From the NCBI RefSeq assembly GCF_000691145.1, contig NZ_ASJC01000003.1, forward strand, positions 124,001 through 188,000: a stretch of 64,000 nucleotides of DNA, written 5' to 3'. The notes below the pieces were generated by a model. That model had not been told where the DNA came from, did not search any database, and saw only the letters and a list, made by a program, of their open reading frames with translations. Source of the DNA: Bacillus altitudinis 41KF2b. Its GTDB lineage: Bacteria; Bacillota; Bacilli; Bacillales; Bacillaceae. The translations under genes were made by a program, and so were the position numbers. This document shows, in pieces, positions 1 through 11,089 of the stretch; the first letter of the stretch is position 1, and every line of letters starts with the position of its first letter.

Positions 1-1005
<1,005 letters not shown>

Positions 1006-1524
1006 TTAGACAATTGAAATTGTTTTATTTGTTTGCGGCTTTTGCTGATTATCTCTCGCAAAGGCCGTGGTGCCAGTTCTGGCGACTTCTTTAATGCCGT
1101 ATGGCTTAAGTAATTCAATGAGTGCTTCAATTTTTGAAGACTCACCTGTCACCTGAATGACGACACTCTCTCTGCTCACATCTACAATAGAAGCCCTAAA
1201 CGGTTCAATGACCCCCGTGATCTCCATTCTAGATGCTGGTGCAGATACGACTTTTATCAAAGCCAGCTCTCGCTGAACGATTGATTGGTTTGTAATGTCT
1301 GTTACTTTCAGAACATCGATTTGTTTGTTCAGCTGTTTTGTCAGCTGTTCGATGTCTTTCTCCTGGTCTACATGGACGACGAACGTGATGCGTGATACAT
1401 CTTGAATCTCAGAATGGCCGACCGTAATGCTTTCAATGTTGTAGTGTCTTTTAGTAAAAAGGCCTGTGATTCTGTTCAGTACGCCTGATCGATTTAATAC
1501 AGTCAACACAATAATTCTTTTCAA
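1006..1524 (-). CDS. ilvH: Acetolactate synthase, small regulatory subunit
   Basis: Regulatory subunit of acetohydroxyacid synthase, giving valine feedback control to IlvB. It has 172 residues with an N-terminal ACT domain ([20 protein letters not shown]) and the usual C-terminal half. The start is TTG and overlaps the ilvB stop by 4 bp, implying translational coupling. Length matches the Bacillus subtilis protein. Confidence 0.95.
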   Translation of the reverse strand: MKRIIVLTVLNRSGVLNRITGLFTKRHYNIESITVGHSEIQDVSRITFVVHVDQEKDIEQLTKQLNKQIDVLKVTDITNQSIVQRELALIKVVSAPASRMEITGVIEPFRASIVDVSRESVVIQVTGESSKIEALIELLKPYGIKEVARTGTTAFARDNQQKPQTNKTISIV

Positions 1525-3245
1525 GGTTTCACCCCCACCATCTCATGAAGTCCTTTCCCCGGTGCTACCATCGGGAATACTTTCTCATCTCTCGCTACAT
1601 TGACATCGATGAAAACAGGCTCTCTAGACGTTAATGCTTCTTCGAGCTTTTCTTGCGCCTCTTCGTCTGATGAGATTCTGATCCCTTTAATGCCATAAGC
1701 TTCAGATAATTTCACGAAGTCTGGCTGCTCTGAAAATTTAGAATGTGAGTAGCGTTCTTCGTAAAAAATTTCTTGCCATTGTCTTACCATTCCAAGACTG
1801 TGATTATTGAGAACAATCACTTTCACTGGAAGGTTCAGCTCACGGATAACGGCAAGTTCTTGCAGGGTCATTTGGAAACCTCCGTCTCCTAAAATCGCTA
1901 CAACCGTTGCCTCTTGATCAGCTAGCTGCGCGCCAATCGCTGCCGGTAAACCAAATCCCATTGTGCCAAGCCCACCAGATGTCACCCATTTATCGGCATT
2001 TTCAAATGGATAGAACTGTGCAGCCCACATTTGATGCTGTCCAACATCAGTTGCCACAATGGCTTCACCTTTTGTGAATTGATGAATGTATTCAATCAGC
2101 TTTTGAGGTTTAAAACCTTCAGCTTCGTTTTCGACATACCAGAGTGGATATTCTTCTTTCCACTGATTTAGCTGGCTCTTCCACTCGTCTGATTCACCTT
2201 GTTTCCCGTCCTGCTTGATCAGTTCTTGAAGCACTAGCTTACTGTCACCAACAACTGGGATATGGGTGTGAATGTTTTTACCAATTTCCGCTGGGTCGAT
2301 GTCAATGTGAGCCACCTTCGCATGCTTTGCAAAATGATTGAGGTTGCCGGTTACCCTGTCATCAAATCTCGCTCCGATTGAAATGAGTAAGTCACATTGA
2401 TTTAGTGCCATGTTCGCTGCATATGTGCCGTGCATACCCGCCATTCCTAGGAAAAGAGGATGCTTTGCCGGGAATCCACCAAGCCCAAGCAATGTATGAG
2501 CGACAGGGATTTGTTGCTGCTCTACATATTGCCTTAATTCTTCCGACGCTTTGCCGTGAAGAACGCCAGCTCCTGCAAGAATAACTGGTTTCTTTGCTCT
2601 GCTTACAGCTTCTACTAACTTGCGAATTTGCAAATAATTCGGCTCAATTTTCGGCTGATAACCTGGCAAATCGATTGGCTGATCGTATTCAAATGTCCCT
2701 TCAATGCCAGCGACATCTTTTGGAATATCAATCAAGACTGGACCAGGTCTGCCGGTTGTTGCGATGTGAAATGCCTCTTTAATGACACCCGGTAACTCTT
2801 CTGGACGTCTCACTTGATAGCTGTGTTTTGTGATTGGCATTGTGATACCAAGTACATCTGCTTCTTGGAAAGCATCTGATCCAATGACTGAGGTTGCCAC
2901 CTGTCCAGTGAAGATAACCATAGGTAGTGAATCAATCATCGCATCCGCAATTCCTGTGACTAGGTTTGTTGCCCCCGGTCCTGATGTGGCAATAACAACG
3001 CCTGGTTTACCAGATACTCTTGCGTATCCCTCCGCTGCGTGAATCGCTCCTTGCTCATGTCTTGGCAGGACATGAAATAAACCGGAATCGTAAATTTTAT
3101 CGTAGATCGGTAAAACAGCTCCGCCAGGATAACCAAAAATGACTTCTACTTTTTCTCTTTTGAGTGCTTCAATTAACATGAGTGCACCGTTCATCGTTTG
3201 TGGTGCATTTGATTTTTCCGTCTCCATTTGTACATTTGTCCCCAT
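1521..3245 (-). CDS. ilvB: Acetolactate synthase, large catalytic subunit
   Basis: Thiamine-diphosphate enzyme that condenses pyruvate (or pyruvate plus 2-ketobutyrate) in valine, leucine and isoleucine synthesis. The catalytic glutamate region ([15 protein letters not shown]) and the C-terminal ThDP/Mg motif ([12 protein letters not shown]) are visible. An ATG at 3278 is in frame, but GAGGAGGAAATCAA directly precedes the ATG at 3245, which gives MGTNVQ... and 574 residues, the length and N-terminus I recall for B. subtilis IlvB. Expression is controlled by the T-box leader just upstream. Confidence 0.95.
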   Translation of the reverse strand: MGTNVQMETEKSNAPQTMNGALMLIEALKREKVEVIFGYPGGAVLPIYDKIYDSGLFHVLPRHEQGAIHAAEGYARVSGKPGVVIATSGPGATNLVTGIADAMIDSLPMVIFTGQVATSVIGSDAFQEADVLGITMPITKHSYQVRRPEELPGVIKEAFHIATTGRPGPVLIDIPKDVAGIEGTFEYDQPIDLPGYQPKIEPNYLQIRKLVEAVSRAKKPVILAGAGVLHGKASEELRQYVEQQQIPVAHTLLGLGGFPAKHPLFLGMAGMHGTYAANMALNQCDLLISIGARFDDRVTGNLNHFAKHAKVAHIDIDPAEIGKNIHTHIPVVGDSKLVLQELIKQDGKQGESDEWKSQLNQWKEEYPLWYVENEAEGFKPQKLIEYIHQFTKGEAIVATDVGQHQMWAAQFYPFENADKWVTSGGLGTMGFGLPAAIGAQLADQEATVVAILGDGGFQMTLQELAVIRELNLPVKVIVLNNHSLGMVRQWQEIFYEERYSHSKFSEQPDFVKLSEAYGIKGIRISSDEEAQEKLEEALTSREPVFIDVNVARDEKVFPMVAPGKGLHEMVGVKP

Positions 3246-3323
3246 TTGATTTCCTCCTCTTTGTCTTGCTTCAGTCAAGTCCTTTCACCCTTTTCCATTC
3301 AAGATAGAGATATGAGACCATAT

Positions 3324-3610
3324 AAAAAAGCCTTCTCACCCCACAATGACACTACTTTTCACTAGGTCAAAGGGGCGAAAAAGCTTTGTTTTTCGCGGTA
3401 CCACCCTTGTTCACGGCAAATCATGCTGCCGTCTCATGGACATCTTTCATCCATTTTGGTAACGAGTGATGCAATGTCACTCGGTCTGCCCTACTATCAT
3501 TTCAAGCAGACACTCAGAGGTGAGTTCACTTTAGAAAGTAACACCGGTTTCCAGCTAGCACCGGCTCTCTGTAGATACTGACTCTAAAGCTACTAGTCCT
3601 CTTCAACGTT
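3324..3610 (-). promoter_or_regulatory. Leucine T-box riboswitch leader of ilvB-ilvH-ilvC
   Basis: The T-box sequence GGGTGGTACCGCG reads leftward at 3406-3394. It is followed by a terminator stem (3386-3371 pairing with 3343-3329) and a T run. Upstream, the specifier region reads AGTGAACTCACC at 3530-3519, with CTC (leucine) at 3524-3522 followed by the usual A. Uncharged tRNA-Leu would stabilise the antiterminator and allow ilvB transcription. It lies between ilvE and ilvB, so it can also attenuate readthrough from ilvE. Confidence 0.93.
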
Positions 3611-3623
3611 TATCGATATCTAT

Positions 3624-4538
3624 TTAGCTTGCGTGAATGTTCTCATCGGTAAAGACTACTTTTTCTCCTTCTTCAACGACTCGCTTACGGAATTGTTCAA
3701 GAAGTTTGTTTGTGTGGAACCCTGGTTTTCCTTCGCCAATGATACGACCGTCAACTTTTACAACAGCGATGACTTCGGCAGCGGTTCCTGTCAGGAAGAC
3801 TTCTTCAGCTGTATACACATCATGTCTTGTGAAAGGTTCTTCTTTCACTTCGTAGCCTAAGTCTTCTGCTATCTCCATGATGGCATTTCTTGTGATGCCT
3901 TCAAGAGCGCCGATATAACCTGGCGGTGTATAGAGCTTACCTTTTTTATAAATAAACACATTGTCTGCAGAACCTTCTGCCACGTACCCTTGATCGTTCA
4001 GCATCAGCGCTTCACTCACACCGGCCATATGGGCTTCAATTCGGACAAGAATGTTATTCAAATAGTTTAATGATTTCACTTTCGGACTCAATACGTCAGG
4101 ACGATTTCGCCTTGTCGGTACTGTCACAATATCAATACCTGTTTCATATAGGTGCTTTGGAAAGATGGCCAGCGGTTCTACAATGATCACTGTGTTGGCT
4201 CTCCCGCAGTTGTTTGGATCTAAGCCAAGATCACCGGCTCCTCTTGAGACAACAAGGCGGATATAGGCATCTTTTAGGCCGTTCCTTTCAACTGTATGAA
4301 TCATTTTTTCAGTGAGCTCCTCAAGTGAATATGGAATGTTCAGCATAATGGATCTAGCGGAATCATACAGGCGATCTAAGTGTTCTTTCATTCGAAAGAT
4401 ATTTCCGTTATATACACGTATTCCTTCGAACACACCGTCACCATATAAGAAGCCATGATCATAAACTGAAATTTTCGCATCCTCTTTTTTCACGAGTTCA
4501 TCGTTTAAAAAGATCCACTGTTCCTTTTGGTCTTCCAT
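3624..4538 (-). CDS. ilvE: Branched-chain amino acid aminotransferase, class IV
   Basis: PLP-dependent transaminase for the last step of leucine, isoleucine and valine synthesis. It has 304 residues. Fold-type IV landmarks are YDHGFLYGDGVFEGIRVY near the N-terminus, the PLP lysine in SPKVKSLNYLNN (about residue 160), and EGSADNVF. It is immediately upstream of the T-box leader, in the same direction as ilvBHC. In B. subtilis the homologues (ilvE/ybgE, ilvK/ywaA) are elsewhere, so this linkage is a group-specific arrangement. Confidence 0.93.
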   Translation of the reverse strand: MEDQKEQWIFLNDELVKKEDAKISVYDHGFLYGDGVFEGIRVYNGNIFRMKEHLDRLYDSARSIMLNIPYSLEELTEKMIHTVERNGLKDAYIRLVVSRGAGDLGLDPNNCGRANTVIIVEPLAIFPKHLYETGIDIVTVPTRRNRPDVLSPKVKSLNYLNNILVRIEAHMAGVSEALMLNDQGYVAEGSADNVFIYKKGKLYTPPGYIGALEGITRNAIMEIAEDLGYEVKEEPFTRHDVYTAEEVFLTGTAAEVIAVVKVDGRIIGEGKPGFHTNKLLEQFRKRVVEEGEKVVFTDENIHAS

Positions 4539-4577
4539 CTTCAGTGAGCACCCTCTCTTTCAAACAAAAAGTAGTTG

Positions 4578-4592
4578 AATTTTCAGACACTT
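4578..4592. promoter_or_regulatory. CodY-like box upstream of ilvE
   Basis: AATTTTCAGACACTT matches 13 of 15 positions of the CodY consensus AATTTTCWGAAAATT. It lies about 40 bp upstream of the ilvE start. CodY represses branched-chain synthesis genes when these amino acids and GTP are plentiful, so the site fits its neighbour. Binding is inferred from the motif only. Confidence 0.6.
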
Positions 4593-4970
4593 TATATTGA
4601 AGTGTCTCACGCTTACTCTGCGTGTCTGTTTGCTTTTGTTGAACCCATCTTACGCCGCTTTCCATACAGTGTCAACAGCATTTTTAAAATTATTAGACAA
4701 TTTAGACTAATCAAAATAAAATGTATACGCTTACACCTTTGCTAGACAAGGAATGAAAAAACTTAAAATTTTTTGTATTTTTTCTTCAATTTATTTACTC
4801 TACATGAACGGTTTTCTTTTGAACAAGCTTTTGTGATATTTTTTCACACGGTTTTTGAAGAATATTGTGAGATTTCATTGCGTTTGTTTTTTCCTTCAGC
4901 ATGCCTTTCTAAAGCGTTTTCCTATGAATTTGTGATAGAATGAGAGCATCTAATAGAAGGAGGGCAATAC
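4593..4970. other. Intergenic region between divergent ilvE and lactonase gene
   Basis: No ORF is convincing here. The sequence is AT-rich (4690-4810) and must contain the leftward ilvE promoter and the rightward lactonase promoter. A TGATAGAAT extended -10 (4933-4941, rightward) precedes AGAAGGAGGGC, the ribosome binding site of the lactonase gene. AAAGCGTTTTCC just upstream is only a weak match to a catabolite-responsive element. Confidence 0.5.
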
Positions 4971-6014
4971 ATGGCTAACATCAGAGGTTATATCGGAACG
5001 TATACAAAAGGAGACAGCGAAGGAATCTATTCTTTTACTTTAAATACGGACAAGCAGCAGATTGAACAAGTAGAAGTGGCTGCAGAACTTGAAAATCCTA
5101 CATATTTAACTGTCTCAGATTCTCAAAAGTTTGTGTATGCTGTTGTGAAAGAAGGAGCACAGGGCGGTCTTGCTGCGTATCAAATTGATGCCGACACCGG
5201 CGCACTTCGTTTCATCAACCAAGAGCTTGCCGATGGGGCTTCTCCTTGTCACGTCAGCGTGGACAGCCAAACGAAAACGGCGTTTACAGCAAACTATCAT
5301 AAAGGAACAGCAGAGATGTATGAAATTGATGCTGAAAACGGCTCAGTGATCCGCACGCTGTCACAGGCGCAGCATGAAGGCACTGGACCAAACGAAGACC
5401 GTCAAGAAAAACCGCACACTCACTTTATGGGTTTGACACCTGATGAACAATTTGCAGTGGCTGTTGACCTTGGCACAGACGGTATTTATACGTATAAGAA
5501 AGAAAACGGCAAACTTGAGCTTGCCCATACATTTGAAACAAAACCAGGCAGCGGCCCTCGTCATATCACATTCCACCCAACGAAACCTGTGGCATATGTC
5601 ATGACAGAGCTCAGCTCAGAGGTCATTGTACTTCGTTACTTTGAAGATGGTCATTTCGAAGAGATCCAAACGATCGCAACCATTCCTAATGACTTCACAG
5701 AGAATAATCAAGGCAGCGCCATTCATGTGTCTTCTGACGGTCAATTTGTGTATGCAGGAAATCGTGGACATGACAGCATTGCCATTTTCAAAGCAGATCA
5801 TGACGGCAAACTAAGCCTCGTTGAAATTACTTCATCTGAAGGAAATTGGCCTAGAGACTTTGTCCTTGATCCAACAGAAGAATTTCTCGTTGGTTCAAAC
5901 CAAGAATCTAGCAACCTTGTGTTATACAAACGTGACAAAGAAACCGGTCGACTCACTGTCTTACAATCAGACATCACCGTTCCGCATCCGGTTTGCGTGA
6001 AATTTTTAGGATAA
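4971..6014 (+). CDS. Lactonase family protein (6-phosphogluconolactonase type, YkgB-like)
   Basis: Seven-bladed beta-propeller lactonase of 347 residues, probably cytoplasmic (no signal peptide), expected to hydrolyse 6-phosphogluconolactone to 6-phosphogluconate. The N-terminus IRGYIGTYTKGDSEGIY and later GPRHITFHPTKPVAYV and PVCVKFLG are typical blade motifs of the B. subtilis YkgB/Pgl group. A strong Shine-Dalgarno (AGAAGGAGGGC) fixes the ATG. It is a single-gene unit closed by a bidirectional terminator. Confidence 0.88.
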   Translation: MANIRGYIGTYTKGDSEGIYSFTLNTDKQQIEQVEVAAELENPTYLTVSDSQKFVYAVVKEGAQGGLAAYQIDADTGALRFINQELADGASPCHVSVDSQTKTAFTANYHKGTAEMYEIDAENGSVIRTLSQAQHEGTGPNEDRQEKPHTHFMGLTPDEQFAVAVDLGTDGIYTYKKENGKLELAHTFETKPGSGPRHITFHPTKPVAYVMTELSSEVIVLRYFEDGHFEEIQTIATIPNDFTENNQGSAIHVSSDGQFVYAGNRGHDSIAIFKADHDGKLSLVEITSSEGNWPRDFVLDPTEEFLVGSNQESSNLVLYKRDKETGRLTVLQSDITVPHPVCVKFLG

Positions 6015-6016
6015 TG

Positions 6017-6044
6017 AAAAAAGCCTCCGTTTAGGAGGCTTTTC
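6017..6044. terminator. Bidirectional terminator
   Basis: AAAAAAGCCTCC / GGAGGCTTTT hairpin with T runs on both strands, between the convergent lactonase and DUF1232 genes. Confidence 0.85.
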
Positions 6045-6045
6045 T

Positions 6046-6465
6046 TTAAGCAGACGGCATACCGCCATCTTCAAGCTTTTGATCAATGAAAGACGTATCG
6101 CTTTTTTCACCGAACCATTTTCCCAGCCTGTCTTTCGCTTTTCCTTTGACATCGTCATCAATGTACATTGCCACTTGAAGCAGAGCAAATGTGATGGCGC
6201 CTAGATCATCTGTGTAGCCGATCCCCACCAATGTATCAGGGATCAGATCAATCGGAAGGATAAAGTACCCTAGCGCCCCAATGATGAGGGTTTTCGCTTT
6301 AACCGGTACTTCGGGTTTTTGCAATGTATAATAAAGTAATAACACAGCATAGACAAGAGAAACTCCAGCTTTTTGTGCCGTCTTTTTTAACTTTTCCCAA
6401 AAGGCATGATCATTAAAATGCTTCTTTGAACGCTTTAATAGTTCTTTTTTCTCAGAACGATTCAT
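6046..6465 (-). CDS. YkvA-like DUF1232 membrane protein
   Basis: 139-residue protein of unknown function with the DUF1232 core GALGYFILPIDLIPDTLVGIGYTDD (residues 80-104; the polar PxDxIPD element is the family signature) inside a hydrophobic segment, and a charged N-terminus. Two likely membrane segments (about 38-55 and 75-92). A monocistronic leftward gene facing the lactonase. Function cannot be assigned. Confidence 0.75.
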   Translation of the reverse strand: MNRSEKKELLKRSKKHFNDHAFWEKLKKTAQKAGVSLVYAVLLLYYTLQKPEVPVKAKTLIIGALGYFILPIDLIPDTLVGIGYTDDLGAITFALLQVAMYIDDDVKGKAKDRLGKWFGEKSDTSFIDQKLEDGGMPSA

Positions 6466-6533
6466 CGTATCGCCTCCATATTCAGCATAGCCCTTCCACT
6501 TTATTTATACAAGAAATCCACTCATTCGACAAA

Positions 6534-6557
6534 CAAAAAGCAGCAGAAAGCTGCTGC
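6534..6557 (-). terminator. Terminator of the dlt operon
   Basis: GCAGCAGC-TTTCT-GCTGC hairpin followed by TTTTTG on the minus strand, right after the dltD stop. Confidence 0.8.
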
Positions 6558-6560
6558 AAT

Positions 6561-7727
6561 CTACTGCTCTTTGTAAAACTTTTCGATCGCCTTATCGATG
6601 TATACCCATCCTTTATACGACACATGAATCGTATCCTTAAAGAAATATGGGTCATACTCATGCGAAGTCAAATCTGCGACTTCATACCCATTATCTCGAA
6701 TTTGACGATTGATTTTTTGATAATAATCTGTACGTCCCTCTTTCGGAAAACCAGTGTAATCATACCATTTTCCGTTGACGGGAATCGTCACAAATAAAGG
6801 CTTCGCCCCTGCCTGTTTTAAAATATCCAGCATGATCTGGAAATCTTTATATTCAGGTGATTCTGCATAAGAATTGTCGCGACGAGAATCCTTCATCTTT
6901 TTCATGATCGGCTTCAGCTTGCGGTCAAACAGTCTCTGATCAATATAAAACGGGTTGTCCCCTGCTTTTTCAGATCCTAAGACGCTCGCTTCTTTTTCAA
7001 GCTCAGTCCATGTTTTCCCTTTCACTGAAGGAGACGGACGAAGCTTGCGCTCATGCCCAGACCCGATCGTATAGTACATGTCTTTCTTTTGAAGCATGCC
7101 ATAATACATTTTTGCAATAGGAGAAATCGCGCCATAGGCGAATTTGTTCCCAGAAAGCTCTGCTTTAAAAAGCTCTGTGATGACCATGTCGTTCTTTACT
7201 GCCTTAAACTTCATGATTCTTTTGATGAGCTCTTTTTTAACAGCTGGATCAATTTCTTTATTATAAGCGAGATCAAGCGCCTGAAGCGCTGAATAGTTAG
7301 GAGCAAAGTGATTCTCGTCTGATCCCCATTTGACAAACCACTGCGGGGACACGATAAACACAAGCTTTTTCCCTTTTAATTCATCCATATGCGCTGCAAA
7401 GTTCATGGCATGAATTAATGATTGCGATCCACCTTTTCCAACAAGATAAGGTGTAAACCCTTGAGGATTTTCATGAAAGACATTCGAAGGGTGATATGGA
7501 TCAAAACGTGAGAGTTCAGAAGATCCATAGATCGGCAAATAAGTTGGATCTTTTAGCATTTCATCTTGTAAATAAAGCCCTTGGAACATCCCTGGATCTA
7601 ATTCTGTGGCTGACTTTTGTAATTTGTCTTTTGGGATCAGATGTGAGAGCCATGTATTTGGTACAAGAAGAACACCAATGAATAGAACAGCCGCTAAAAT
7701 AAGCGGCCCAAAAAAACGCTTTTTCAT
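6561..7727 (-). CDS. dltD: D-alanyl-lipoteichoic acid biosynthesis protein DltD
   Basis: 388-residue membrane-anchored SGNH-like protein that acts outside the membrane in the last step of teichoic acid D-alanylation. One N-terminal membrane segment (LILAAVLFIGVLLVPNTW) is followed by the extracytoplasmic domain. The active-site serine block IYGSSELSRFDPYHPS and the C-terminal catalytic pair DTIHVSYKGW are visible. Its start overlaps the dltC stop. It is the last gene of the operon here: no dltE follows, unlike B. subtilis. Confidence 0.95.
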   Translation of the reverse strand: MKKRFFGPLILAAVLFIGVLLVPNTWLSHLIPKDKLQKSATELDPGMFQGLYLQDEMLKDPTYLPIYGSSELSRFDPYHPSNVFHENPQGFTPYLVGKGGSQSLIHAMNFAAHMDELKGKKLVFIVSPQWFVKWGSDENHFAPNYSALQALDLAYNKEIDPAVKKELIKRIMKFKAVKNDMVITELFKAELSGNKFAYGAISPIAKMYYGMLQKKDMYYTIGSGHERKLRPSPSVKGKTWTELEKEASVLGSEKAGDNPFYIDQRLFDRKLKPIMKKMKDSRRDNSYAESPEYKDFQIMLDILKQAGAKPLFVTIPVNGKWYDYTGFPKEGRTDYYQKINRQIRDNGYEVADLTSHEYDPYFFKDTIHVSYKGWVYIDKAIEKFYKEQ

Positions 7728-7963
7728 TACTTCATCTCTGCCAGCTGCTCAGCAATGTGATTCGGTGTATCCCACACATCACGATCAAATTCTGTAATTG
7801 GAACCATAATTCCTAGCTGACTTTCAATTGCCATGAGCAATTCAACTGTACCAAATGAATCAAGAAGACCTTCTTCAAAAATCGCAATCTCTGGATTTTC
7901 TTTCACAACGTCATCCTGACAAACCTCTGCAATAATACCGTATACTTGATTTTTAAATTCCAT
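7727..7963 (-). CDS. dltC: D-alanine carrier protein DltC
   Basis: 78-residue acyl-carrier-type protein. The phosphopantetheine serine is in EEGLLDSFGTVELL (residues 31-44). DltA loads D-alanine onto it and DltB/DltD pass it to lipoteichoic acid. Size and position in the operon match the family exactly. Confidence 0.96.
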   Translation of the reverse strand: MEFKNQVYGIIAEVCQDDVVKENPEIAIFEEGLLDSFGTVELLMAIESQLGIMVPITEFDRDVWDTPNHIAEQLAEMK

Positions 7964-7984
7964 AATTTTCTACTCCCTTATCCA

Positions 7985-9169
7985 TTAATGATGAAATGGT
8001 TTTCCTGAAAAAATATAAAAACCGAAACAAATGACGTGGAATGTAATAATGATCGACACAGCCATTGTGACCTTATTATCCGGCCACCACTTGTGCTTTT
8101 TATTCCACTTCTCAAATAAATTGTAACCGGACATCACAACTGCATGGTATAGTCCGTAAATAATATATTGAAGGGCGAGACCATGCCAAGCACCCATCAA
8201 TAGAAAGAGGACAAAGTACCCAATATTTGATACAGCCATCCGGTTCTTGATCCACTTCTTCTTTGTCATAAAGAACACAAATCTCATAAACACATAATCT
8301 CTGAACCAGAAGGATAGCGACATGTGCCAGCGATTCCAGAAGTCTTTAATATTACGGCTGATAAACGGTTTATTAAAGTTTTCTGGTGATTTAATACCCA
8401 TGATATAACTCACACCTACAGCAAATGCTGTATATCCAGCAAAGTCAAAGAACAAATACATACTGTACGCATACATATACGTTAACTGTTGAACAAAGTG
8501 ACTGCTGCTAATGTGGTGAATATTCATCAGAATATACGTGTGAATGAGATAACCAATAATGAACTTATATAAGAACCCGATAAAAATTTTATGAATCCCT
8601 GCATATAAAAGATCACTGTACACTTCTTTTTCAGGCGGTGTATCCATATCCTTTTCAAACCGGCGGTAACGGTCAATTGGACCTGACGAAATCGTCGGGA
8701 AAAAGACGATGAAATAGACCAAACGGTGAATCGGGATTTTCTTTTTAATCAAGCCGTCTCTCGTCTCGATAATCAACTGAACACCTTTAAATGTTAAGTA
8801 CGAGATCCCTAAAAAGCTCAGCCAGTTCATTGGTGGCGGTTGATGCGGCTGATGAGTTAAAAAGAACGGTAAAACCTTTGATAGTACAAGCGGCAAAATA
8901 GATGCCACCACTGCCATATAGAAGACAGACGCCCTGTTCGCCTTCAACCGGTACGCAAGATATAGGCGGATAATCAAGACTTGCCATACTGTGAACAAGA
9001 ACAGCAACAAAGCGCCATGTGCATCCTTTGAGAAAATAAGCGCGAGTGCCACAACCGTTGCAAACATGTTGTAGCCCTGCATTCTTTTGCCGCAAAGACC
9101 AAGAATCATCGTCGGCAAAAGAAGAATACCAATTAGAATGAAGAAAAAGAATGAACTAAACGGAATCAT
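7985..9169 (-). CDS. dltB: D-alanyl transfer membrane protein DltB (MBOAT family)
   Basis: 394-residue polytopic membrane O-acyltransferase. The MBOAT histidine lies in [13 protein letters not shown] (about residue 335), with a second motif [17 protein letters not shown]. It moves D-alanine from DltC across the membrane. Its ATG overlaps the dltA stop (4 bp), consistent with coupling. Confidence 0.96.
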   Translation of the reverse strand: MIPFSSFFFFILIGILLLPTMILGLCGKRMQGYNMFATVVALALIFSKDAHGALLLFLFTVWQVLIIRLYLAYRLKANRASVFYMAVVASILPLVLSKVLPFFLTHQPHQPPPMNWLSFLGISYLTFKGVQLIIETRDGLIKKKIPIHRLVYFIVFFPTISSGPIDRYRRFEKDMDTPPEKEVYSDLLYAGIHKIFIGFLYKFIIGYLIHTYILMNIHHISSSHFVQQLTYMYAYSMYLFFDFAGYTAFAVGVSYIMGIKSPENFNKPFISRNIKDFWNRWHMSLSFWFRDYVFMRFVFFMTKKKWIKNRMAVSNIGYFVLFLLMGAWHGLALQYIIYGLYHAVVMSGYNLFEKWNKKHKWWPDNKVTMAVSIIITFHVICFGFYIFSGKPFHH

Positions 9170-10671
9170 AGAAGAACCTCTTTCGCGATTCTTTTACGGT
9201 CAACCTTCCCGTTTGGCGTCATGTACAGCTGCTCAAGATAGACAAACTTTCTTGGAATCATGTACGCAGGCAGTGAATCCGCCATTTCTTTCTTAATCGC
9301 ACTTGTCAGCTGATATTCTTTTTCAAAGGAATGCTCAGTTGGGACAATTGCTGCAATTAAGTACTCCACATGCCCGTTTGGCTGAAACGGCACAATCACA
9401 CAAGCATTGACATAGGTTGTCTCGCTTACATGATATTCAATTTCTTCAAGCTCCATTCGGTATCCATGTAGCTTAATTTGATAGTCCAGACGACCGTGGC
9501 ACGTAATCAAACCATCCTGCGCCACACCTGCGTCACCTGTGCGGTAAGCAGGGCGTCCTTCGTATTCAAAGAACACTTTATCCGTTAAGGCTTGTTCACC
9601 TAAGTAGCCTCTCGTGACGCTTGGCCCCACGATGACAATTTCCCCTTTTTCCCCATCAGGGAGTGTCTTGCCTTCTTCATCTAAAATGACGATATCTGTA
9701 TCCGGTTTGGCATAACCCACTGGTAAAGAATCGTGCTGATCAAGAATCTCCTGCGTGACTTCAATCGATGTAATCGCAACAGTTGCTTCAGTTGGACCAT
9801 ACGTATTAAAGACCTGCGCCTTAGGAAAACGCTCAAGAAGCGCACTTGCTACAGAGACAGGAAGTGCCTCACCGCAGAAAAGGAAAACGTTTAGCTTTGG
9901 TAAAAGCTCCCCTGTAAAGGAAGGATCCATTAAGCACATTTGCACAAAGGAAGGTGTGGATGTCCACACTTCAACGTCAGATTGACCAAGCGCTGCAAAC
10001 ATATCCTTCGGCTTATTCACAAGATCTTTCACTAAACAGTAAAGCGTGCCGCCTGATTGAAGCGTTGGATAGAGATCCATCACTGATAAGTCAAAAGAAA
10101 ATGGCGCTTGATTTAAGAACGTGCGCCCCTCACCAATTGGGAAATCGCGGCACATCCACTCTGTAAAACTTTCTAAATTATTGGCTGTTACCTGAACGCC
10201 TTTCGGTTTTCCGGTACTGCCAGACGTATAAATAATGTAGAAAACATCATCTTGTTGAACCCACTGCGTGGATGGCGGTGCTTCTTTTTCAAGTGCTAAA
10301 AGCGATGCCGCACTCTTCACTTCAATGTGTTCTTCTACATCTAATACATTCTTCTCATTTGCACATATCAATAGACTGGCTTTTGAGCTTTCAATGATTG
10401 AGACGATGCGCTCGACAGGTATGGAGATGTCGACCGGAATATAAGGTCTGCCTGATTTCACAGTACCTAAGAAAGAAATCAGCATCTCTGGCTCCATATG
10501 ACCGTAGACAATGACAGGTTCACTGCCAGCTGCGACTGCATCGATCGCACCAGCCATTTGGTCTGATAGACGCCAAAGCTCATCATATGTGATCGAAGCA
10601 TGTTGAGAAACAAATGCTGGCTGTGTCGGTTTCGTTTGTTGGTATTCATGAATCGTGTGTAATAGTTTCAT
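9166..10671 (-). CDS. dltA: D-alanine--D-alanyl carrier protein ligase DltA
   Basis: 501-residue ANL-superfamily adenylating enzyme that activates D-alanine with ATP and loads it on DltC. The P-loop [15 protein letters not shown], the [11 protein letters not shown] motif and the C-terminal lysine region ([12 protein letters not shown]) are present. Cytoplasmic. It follows dltX closely in the operon. Confidence 0.97.
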   Translation of the reverse strand: MKLLHTIHEYQQTKPTQPAFVSQHASITYDELWRLSDQMAGAIDAVAAGSEPVIVYGHMEPEMLISFLGTVKSGRPYIPVDISIPVERIVSIIESSKASLLICANEKNVLDVEEHIEVKSAASLLALEKEAPPSTQWVQQDDVFYIIYTSGSTGKPKGVQVTANNLESFTEWMCRDFPIGEGRTFLNQAPFSFDLSVMDLYPTLQSGGTLYCLVKDLVNKPKDMFAALGQSDVEVWTSTPSFVQMCLMDPSFTGELLPKLNVFLFCGEALPVSVASALLERFPKAQVFNTYGPTEATVAITSIEVTQEILDQHDSLPVGYAKPDTDIVILDEEGKTLPDGEKGEIVIVGPSVTRGYLGEQALTDKVFFEYEGRPAYRTGDAGVAQDGLITCHGRLDYQIKLHGYRMELEEIEYHVSETTYVNACVIVPFQPNGHVEYLIAAIVPTEHSFEKEYQLTSAIKKEMADSLPAYMIPRKFVYLEQLYMTPNGKVDRKRIAKEVLL

Positions 10672-10685
10672 AGTTTAATCTCCAA

Positions 10686-10829
10686 TTAAAAATCGTTGTA
10701 AATGAATGATCCCGTATTTGCTGTATGGAATCCGTAAATAAAGAACAATAATAGCAAAATAAGTAAGTAAAAGCTTGTATATCCTATCCATTTTACAGAC
10801 TTATTTTCTGATAGCTTTTTGAATAGCAT
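10686..10829 (-). CDS. dltX: Teichoic acid D-Ala incorporation-associated protein DltX
   Basis: 47-residue single-span membrane protein at the head of dlt. The hydrophobic segment is about residues 18-34 and the C-terminus ends TGSFIYNDF, the conserved DltX tail motif known to be needed for D-alanylation in other firmicutes. RBS AGAGGTTATCAAT precedes the ATG. It is commonly missed in annotation because of its size. Confidence 0.9.
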   Translation of the reverse strand: MLFKKLSENKSVKWIGYTSFYLLILLLLFFIYGFHTANTGSFIYNDF

Positions 10830-10862
10830 ATTGATAACCTCTTTTCTTTTGACACTTATAAA

Positions 10863-10889
10863 GACGCATGGATCATCAAAAGAGTTTCA
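10863..10889 (-). promoter_or_regulatory. ECF sigma-factor promoter (sigma-X type) of the dlt operon
   Basis: TGAAAC at 10889-10884 and CGTC at 10866-10863 with a 17-bp spacer, read leftward, 34 bp before dltX. B. subtilis dlt is known to be sigma-X dependent; the -10 CGTC fits sigma-X while TGAAAC is shared with sigma-W. Motif evidence only. Confidence 0.6.
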
Positions 10890-11051
10890 TATCAAAACAT
10901 AAAAATTTTAAGAATTGATGAAAAAAAGATGTCCAAAGTATGAACGTGTCTTCGGGCAAAGCTGTCTTATTGTAACAAAGATTTAATGTAATTGAAATGA
11001 AATGGAAGCTTAAATTTGCCTTAAAATTGATGAAAACTGTCGAACAAACGT

Positions 11052-11082
11052 AAAAGCCACCTAGTTTGACTAGATGGCTTTG
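11052..11082 (-). terminator. Terminator after the Kelch protein gene
   Basis: AAAGCCATCTAGT-CAA-ACTAGGTGGCTTTT hairpin on the minus strand directly after the stop codon. Confidence 0.8.
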
Positions 11083-11089
11083 ATGTTAT

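Noticed and set aside
4908..4925. Catabolite-responsive element before the lactonase gene
   Set aside because: AAAGCGTTTTCC matches the cre consensus at too few positions to call.
8787..9095. 102-codon minus-strand ORF inside dltB
   Set aside because: Out-of-frame shadow of an intact conserved gene; cysteine-rich composition is an artefact of the frame.
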